Shown in pieces: positions 57,949-64,000 of a DNA stretch of 64,000 bases. Every line of letters starts with the position of its first letter. Position 1 is the stretch's first letter. The notes under the pieces were generated by a model. The model was not told where the DNA came from. It saw only the letters and a program-made list of their open reading frames with translations, and did not search any database. The translations under genes and the position numbers were made by a program. The stretch comes from Styela clava (Eukaryota > Chordata > Ascidiacea > Stolidobranchia > Styelidae): positions 2,480,001 through 2,544,000 of the forward strand of contig NC_135257.1 in NCBI RefSeq assembly GCF_964204865.1. The letters run 5' to 3'.

Positions 57949-59735
57949 ATGATTTTATGAATATGTCAGTTGTATGTTCACAAGAATTATATTTGAGAAT
58001 AATATAATATGTTAATATCACAGAGATGGGCTTCTTTGAAATGTGATTTTATGGACAGCGGTATTCCTCGATAGGGAATAGTTTGTGACCGTACTAACAT
58101 AGGTACTGTACTACTCATTCCGTACTTGGTTTTATCAAAAATATAGAAACATGTTTGTTACTTTTGAATACGACATGACGCTTTTCCATGTTCCATTGCT
58201 CAAGATATAGCGTGAAGTAGAAATGAAATGACTCAATTAGGGCAAGATACATTGCTAGGGAGCAAAGTGTAGTTTTACGAACACAATGACCTTGTGTTTC
58301 CAATCCAATCGATCTCAGAAAGTTTAAAACCAATATGTAGAAATATTTGTTGTTGAGAATAAAACGCATTCAAGAATCATTATTGCTATCTCACATCCAA
58401 CGTAGATCTTACCTGTCAACTTGAGCGCCTGGAATGCAAATATGCAAAACATAAAACGTAGTCCGCTAAACCACAACTACCTCGACGAACGTTGGCATGC
58501 GCTTGCAGGCTACATTGTTTTCATTTCGTGGATTTAATGTGTCAATAGCGGTCAAAAAGAGTTTTCGTGGACTGGATGATCGAATTATTGAAGCGGTAAA
58601 GGTTCATGGTGGAGTTCCCGGATTCACTACACATGCTCATTAGCATATACCAGAGCATTTTATATTGAATATAGAATGCATATTATATATTTCGTCACTT
58701 TCATAAAAATAGTTGCTCAATTATCAATAGGTAATAGCTAATACTCTTTCGACTCTTCTAAAAAATCAAACATGCGTTGGGTAATATTTATACCATCTAT
58801 GCAACTAGATTTCGAATGTTCAATAGATTAGTTATCCGCATTGCGAACCTTGGAAGGTAAACTAGACGAAAAATCCGTTCTTCGACCTAGAATCATAAAT
58901 TTGAGATTATACATATTGTTTTCGGAATAAATGAAACAAATCGTGTCTATTACAAATAAAATCCCCTTATCTTGTTAAATGCAACCACTTAGCAAGCAAC
59001 CCAAGCCCATTAAAAAAATTTGACAAAGTAACGGTCCATTTTCCAGTATTAAAATTTTCTATATACAAAATAATTACAAACGATATGCAATTCTTATTGG
59101 GTTCACATGGAATAATGTTGTGCAAACTGGTTCGCATACGTTAGGTCTATACAAAATTATGTCTTGAACTTAACAATAAAATTTTGCCACAGGCTACAAC
59201 AAAAATTAGAATATACCAGAACAGAATATCATAGTTCAGCGGGGACGACGACATTGCGAGTGTGTGTATTGCAGGTAATACCGAAGACATACAGCTTTAC
59301 GAATTAGTAAATTAGTTTGAGATTTGACAAACTCAACTATAGCCTTTCAATACTTTAATATTATGCTACGATGTAAATTTAGCATACACAATGCTGTAGC
59401 CAGAACTTATAGAATCATGCAACACGTGTCGTATGATAGCATTAGGCTAAACAGGCCCGAGGCAATGGTTGATCATTATGTACTTACTTGCTTCGGCGCT
59501 TCAACCTAATAGCAGATAATTTAATTCTTTCTTGTATTGGAGCCCTGGGGATTATTATAAAAGTAACACGACAAGTTATTGTAATACGTTGTTGTCAATA
59601 GATATTAACTTCACTCATTAGCATTCGAGCATCAGCTATGATATCTGACGTAAAGCAATAAAAAATGCAGAATGAAGAAAATAAGTGATTAAAAGTCTGA
59701 TAGAAACCAGTTCCTATCATCAAAGAAATAATATC
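57949..59735. other. intergenic between esterase and WSC-like gene
   Basis: No coding sequence recognised; short unsupported frames only. An AATAAA at about 58357-58362 could end the esterase mRNA but is 400 bp downstream of the stop. Confidence 0.45.
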
Positions 59736-61333
59736 ATGAAGCAGTTCAGAATATATTGCTCCAGATTGAATTGTATGCTGATGTGCTTTTTCACGATATC
59801 GTCAGTTCTCTTGTTTTATAAAGAATATAAATCACGAAGGTATGTTCAAATTTAGAAATAAACTATATCATAATGTACACAGTAACGAGACTATTTTATA
59901 CCGATTACTAGAAAAAATCTCGTCAACGTAATTTCGAGCAGACGTAGGAATAAATCTTTATATAAACATCCCAACATTGCAGTTAAAAAAGAATAGTTAA
60001 TTCAGCATAGATAGATGATATAATTTCTCTATTCATTCATGTGGTATAAAGTTGAGGAACACCATGTACTCATAATATTATCTTTCCACGTAGTAGCGTT
60101 AAGGTGAATGTGATATAATTGTTTTACCTCAATTTCTGACCAGAACTTACTCGCCAACTCACACTGCAAGGGAAAGTCCAGCTTGGATTAAAGAAGCCAA
60201 AATTATGGCAAAGATGGACGAAGGTATACTTAGATGTGCAGGTGTGTATACAAAAAGTTTTCACCATGTTGGTATATTTCTCTGAACACCGAGTTATTTT
60301 CTCGTTTTTACCGTATTATGAACCAAGAAAATATTATGCCAATTAGCCTGCAGTACGTATGCATAGGAATGAATATCGAAAGTAGATCATACAATTAATC
60401 AATATGTCCGTTGTCTGGCAGATCACATACGTGGAGATAACTAAGATATACTTGAACTGTTAGAATGTACTGATTCAATCAATAACGTGAATCGTCATCG
60501 TACAATAGCAATTTTCATGCCTTCAAGTATTAATTTAGTATAACAATTTTGGAATAAAGTGAGATCACGGAAGTTACTAAAATTAGACAGAATATGAACA
60601 AATATCTGTTTCAAGCCTGACACAATATATAGGAAAAATTTTCAATCAATCCATATTAGACTTCATAGATTCGATATCTGTATTTATGTTGAATGGTAGT
60701 TTAATGAGATTATACAAATGTGCAATTACTAATTAGACCAAATATCGGAATATAATCGAAATAATAATATTTATACGCTCGTTTGAAATAACATAAAAAT
60801 CTGAAACGAAAAGTCCTAGGTATTACCGTCAACAAATAAGTTATGTATAAACATAAGGAGAAAATTATATTGCAGCTCAGGTGATTCCAGATAAGTTGTA
60901 CTTTTGAATTAATTAGTGATTAAATAACTGAAAACTGATAATAATCTAAGAGACAAATGTGACGATATTTATCATCATATTAGTTATAATAATGAGTGAG
61001 TCTAGTAGATTATTTAAAGCCATTATTTGAAGCCATTTGGCATATTTCCGAATATTGTCGAAAATCACCTTACGCTGGGACCACTATTTTGCGTACAGGC
61101 TTATCAATCGTGAATCACGAAAATTTGACAAATATTTACCTCGTGCGACTAAATGTGGTAAAGTTAGATAGAATACGAGTATATTGGTTAGATTAATGTA
61201 CAAGCGCTATATACTTAACATTTAGTGTTTTGTTTTCAGCTGAGGATATTGGCTGTTTTGCAATGATACCATCTCCAACTGTTGTTGATAAAAACTTTGG
61301 GAGAGAACACTGCTTGAATTTTTGTTTTAAAAG
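59736..61333 (+). CDS. type II membrane protein, N-terminal exons, probable WSC-domain start; 3' end not found
   Basis: Three exons join in phase: 59736-59839, 60144-60241, 61240-61333, the last ending with a clean donor GTAAGT. They give 98 residues plus two bases. A short cytoplasmic start (KQFRIYCSR) precedes a hydrophobic signal anchor (LNCMLMCFFTISSVLLFY). A basic stop and a stem region follow. Exon 3 reads EDIGCFAMIPSP, then EHCLNFCFKR, which matches the opening of WSC domains (GCY/F, about 20-25 residues, then CxxFC). WSC domains occur in some Golgi enzymes such as xylosyltransferases and WSCD proteins, so a Golgi type II glyco-enzyme is one possibility. Downstream exons are beyond a decayed LINE or outside the window. 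The model rests on splice phase and the motif only. Confidence 0.6.
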
Positions 61334-61859
61334 GTAAGTAAATATGTATCGCTTATGGAAGCTATCACTTTATACTAGAAAATAAAGTCTTCAAAGTTTG
61401 ATTAACCAGTGACAAATATTATAATAGGTATAGAGTATTTAACGCCCAGAAATAAACACTGGGTGTTTCCGTGAGCATCGACTTCTTGGTCTACTTTCTG
61501 ATCAATAAGAAGTAAACAAGGCGTAACGATTCAATAAATTAAGAAATAACTGACGAAAAATTTGTTGGTTCGCTGTTTGATTAAAACGTGGATGGTGGCA
61601 ATGAAGAGAAAATCTTCAAAGATCAGCTGCTCAAAGGATTTCCTTATAAATATCAAAAACAAGATTTCGTGGTCATACCCGAAGAATCCGATTCAACAGG
61701 AGTATCAATGAGGAAAGTGACATTTGAAATCCAAATTAGGATATGAAAAATTGTTTGTCAGCGCAGTGGCAATGCAAGTTGGTTAATCACGTTTATGATT
61801 AATATCAAATTGCAACTGGAGTCAGAAAAAGTAGAATGAAACTGGAATGTCATATTTTT

Positions 61860-63900
61860 AGTAAAATTAGATTACTCATCTATTTTACCGGGAAAGAAGT
61901 TGAAGAAAAAAACTCAAAATGCAACAACGTGTTCCAAAATATATTCTCACCTGACAAAACACTACAATATGCCAAAGCTGGGACAAGAATCAAAACCAGT
62001 TAAAAATAAAAACGAAACAGAAATTCACAAAAAATACAACGAACAAGAAAGAGATGTCATGAAGTTGATAGAAAAACTTGATAAAAGCCAAGACCCCACA
62101 TTTATAGACAAAGACAAAAAAAATCTAGTGAAATTGCACGAATGAAAGAAAAAGACCTAATTTTTCAAGATGGAACCCAGATCAAAAACACTTCCAAAAA
62201 CAAAAGTACAAATCACAGAATGCAATCAAAAAACTCTATCGAGGAAGAGATTATCCTGAACAAAAATGAAATGGCAATGTTTCAAAACACAAACTCCGAA
62301 GTTATTATCAAATCGACACTGAAAAAAAAACTAATTTGGTAAAAGAAAAAACTAAAATATTGGAGGACATTATAACTATTGCATTGGGTGATTCTCAGGA
62401 CAGAAGAATGGCTCAGATATGCAACATTTCAAAGATGAAGCGTGTATCGCTTGTACGTGCTAAATTTGAGTCTGGTTATACACGGTTGAAAAAATTAGAA
62501 AGTCAGGGTAATAGCATTTTGTTATATTTTGAAGCAAAGGCATGATGTGGAGAAACAAATTGATGAACTGATAGAGATCGCAAAGCAAAAAGCGCAACAC
62601 GTGTACATAATGGCAATAGTTCCGAATAAACACAAATTCAGCAAAAGAGTTTGAAGACAATATGTTAATGTCCTTCTCAAATATAAAAAAAACGTCAATT
62701 GGATGTTCATTTTGTTTAACCCACACTTTGCTTTTTGGCCCAAGATAGCATAGAGTATTATAAACAAGACGTTACAAATAGGCTTATATTATAAGAAATT
62801 TGATAAAATGAACAAATCTACTTCTTATTTTTTCAATTTAAAGAAACATAGGGGCAAATAAAAGTTTTTAAAAAATTGGAGACATGTGGTGATACAATCC
62901 TCACAAATATAAATGACAAACAAGAAAAGCAAAAAATTATACGCCAGAGAACAATTCAATTATAGCAATTGCAAAATACTTCAATCACTCAAATTAAAAC
63001 CAATTGAAACATGAATAAATGATAATTCAGAATATTGTATAAGTGAACAAGAATTAGATGATGCATTTAAATATTTATAACTGAATAAAGCACCTGGTTT
63101 AGATGACATGTCAAAAGAATTTCATCTATCATGCTGGATTAGGGTGAAAACTATTTTATTAGTTGTAGATAGCAGCTGTATAGCTTCAGGACAAATTACC
63201 GAAACTATGACAGAGGAAAGAATCACCTTGTTGTACAAAAAGGTTGGAAGGAAAAAATTACTTCATTTAGATTATAAATTTTTAACCAAATACCCAAATA
63301 TTGTGTAGCCGACTTGAATATGAACATTCTATATGGATCCATTCAGACTAAACTGGATTTGTATATAGCAGAAAAATACATGAAAATTGAATAACAATTC
63401 AAGAGGATATTTTCCATGCAAACTATTCGAATAATGATTTCCGATTGTTTTCGATAAACTGGGAATAGTGTGAATAGAGAATGCTTGTTCAGAGTTTTTA
63501 AAAAATTCAATATTAGGCCAATTTGGATATCTGTTACAAAAATAATTTATACGAATACGAAGTCGAGGAAGATAATTAATGTTTATATTGGCAAAGAATT
63601 TATAGTTTAAAGAGGTCTGAGGCAAGGGTGGCCACTGTCTGTAATACTTTATACTTCATTGCTGAAGTATTCGCAAGTAATATTAGAAGTAATCCACAAA
63701 TCAGATGTTGTATAAATATTGCAAATTATCAACAAAAATATAGGAAATTTGCAGATGATGTATGGTTAAATATAAGAGATTACTATTCTGTATGCGTATT
63801 TATCATCCCAGGCGAGTGTAACTTGAAGCGGTTTGGTTGCGTATGTTTCACAGTCGACTACACTAGTAAGATACTGGTATTTAACCGATTATCTTTATAG
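61860..63900 (+). pseudogene. decayed L1/Tx1-like LINE ORF2 fragment in the WSC-like gene's intron or flank
   Basis: Several short frames in series show reverse-transcriptase motifs in order. The first is LNKAPGLDDMSKEF at about 63084-63122. Next is ITETMTEERITLLYKKVGR (about 63193-63250), with LDYKFLTK after it. Then comes RGLRQGWPLSVILY at about 63612-63653, and finally the catalytic FADD in YRKFADDVWL at about 63740-63770. The upstream part (61900-62545) is lysine-rich with coiled-coil-like frames, compatible with the endonuclease-RT linker. Frameshifts and stops separate all pieces, so it is dead. The order and spacing fit L1-type non-LTR elements. Confidence 0.75.
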
Positions 63901-64000
63901 TTAGTGATCGGTGCCGAACCTATAATTATGTTAAAAATTTGAACCTCTTTCATTTTATTAAATGCGATAAGATAGTATCGTCTGGAATTACATTTTTCAT

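Overview
This is AT-rich animal nuclear DNA. Genes are split by short GT-AG introns, and transposable elements from most classes lie between and inside them. There are no operons, tRNAs, rRNAs or CRISPR arrays. The gene set (arrestin-domain protein, acetyl-CoA synthetase, secreted lipocalins, a cholinesterase-like esterase), intron sizes of about 100-1000 bp, and the BEL/Pao, pogo, hAT and piggyBac content fit an invertebrate. My best guess is an ascidian tunicate such as Ciona; this is inference, not proof.

Layout. (1) 1-11692, + strand: an alpha-arrestin (ARRDC-type) gene whose first exon lies off the left edge. Its 8 kb fourth intron is packed with mobile DNA: a TA-flanked element (1686-3380), a complete pogo/Tigger-like transposon with an apparently intact transposase (3646-6583), a telomere-like-motif inverted repeat (about 6664-7040) and a piggyBac-type MITE (7587-8221). 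(2) 13211-15277, - strand: an intronless acetyl-CoA synthetase, convergent with the arrestin gene. (3) 15.3-22 kb: no gene found; it holds a LINE-like tail, a hAT element, a minisatellite and a mariner-like MITE. (4) 22072-24995 and 27265-31724, + strand: two tandem lipocalin genes with identical intron phases. The second carries a C-terminal tail that looks like a GPI-anchor signal. (5) 32.8-34.8 kb: hAT elements sharing a nearly perfect 153-bp duplication. (6) 35373-43440: a young BEL/Pao LTR retrotransposon on the - strand, with matching LTRs and a 5-bp target duplication but interrupted reading frames. (7) 45822-48075, + strand: a two-exon gene for an 80-residue single-pass membrane protein. 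(8) 48760-51134: a CACTA-like element. (9) 54131-57948, + strand: a nine-exon cholinesterase-like esterase with a complete catalytic triad. (10) 59736-61333, + strand: the first three exons of a type II membrane protein that appears to enter a WSC-like cysteine motif. (11) 61.86-63.9 kb: a decayed LINE reverse transcriptase.

The exon models were assembled by hand from splice sites, reading phase and family similarity. Splice phases close exactly in every multi-exon gene reported. No common pathway links the host genes; the lipocalins, the esterase and the small membrane protein are all predicted to enter the secretory route. Candidate oddities are two GC-AG introns in the lipocalin pair, a lipocalin duplicate that probably gained membrane anchoring, and the structurally complete pogo-like transposon.
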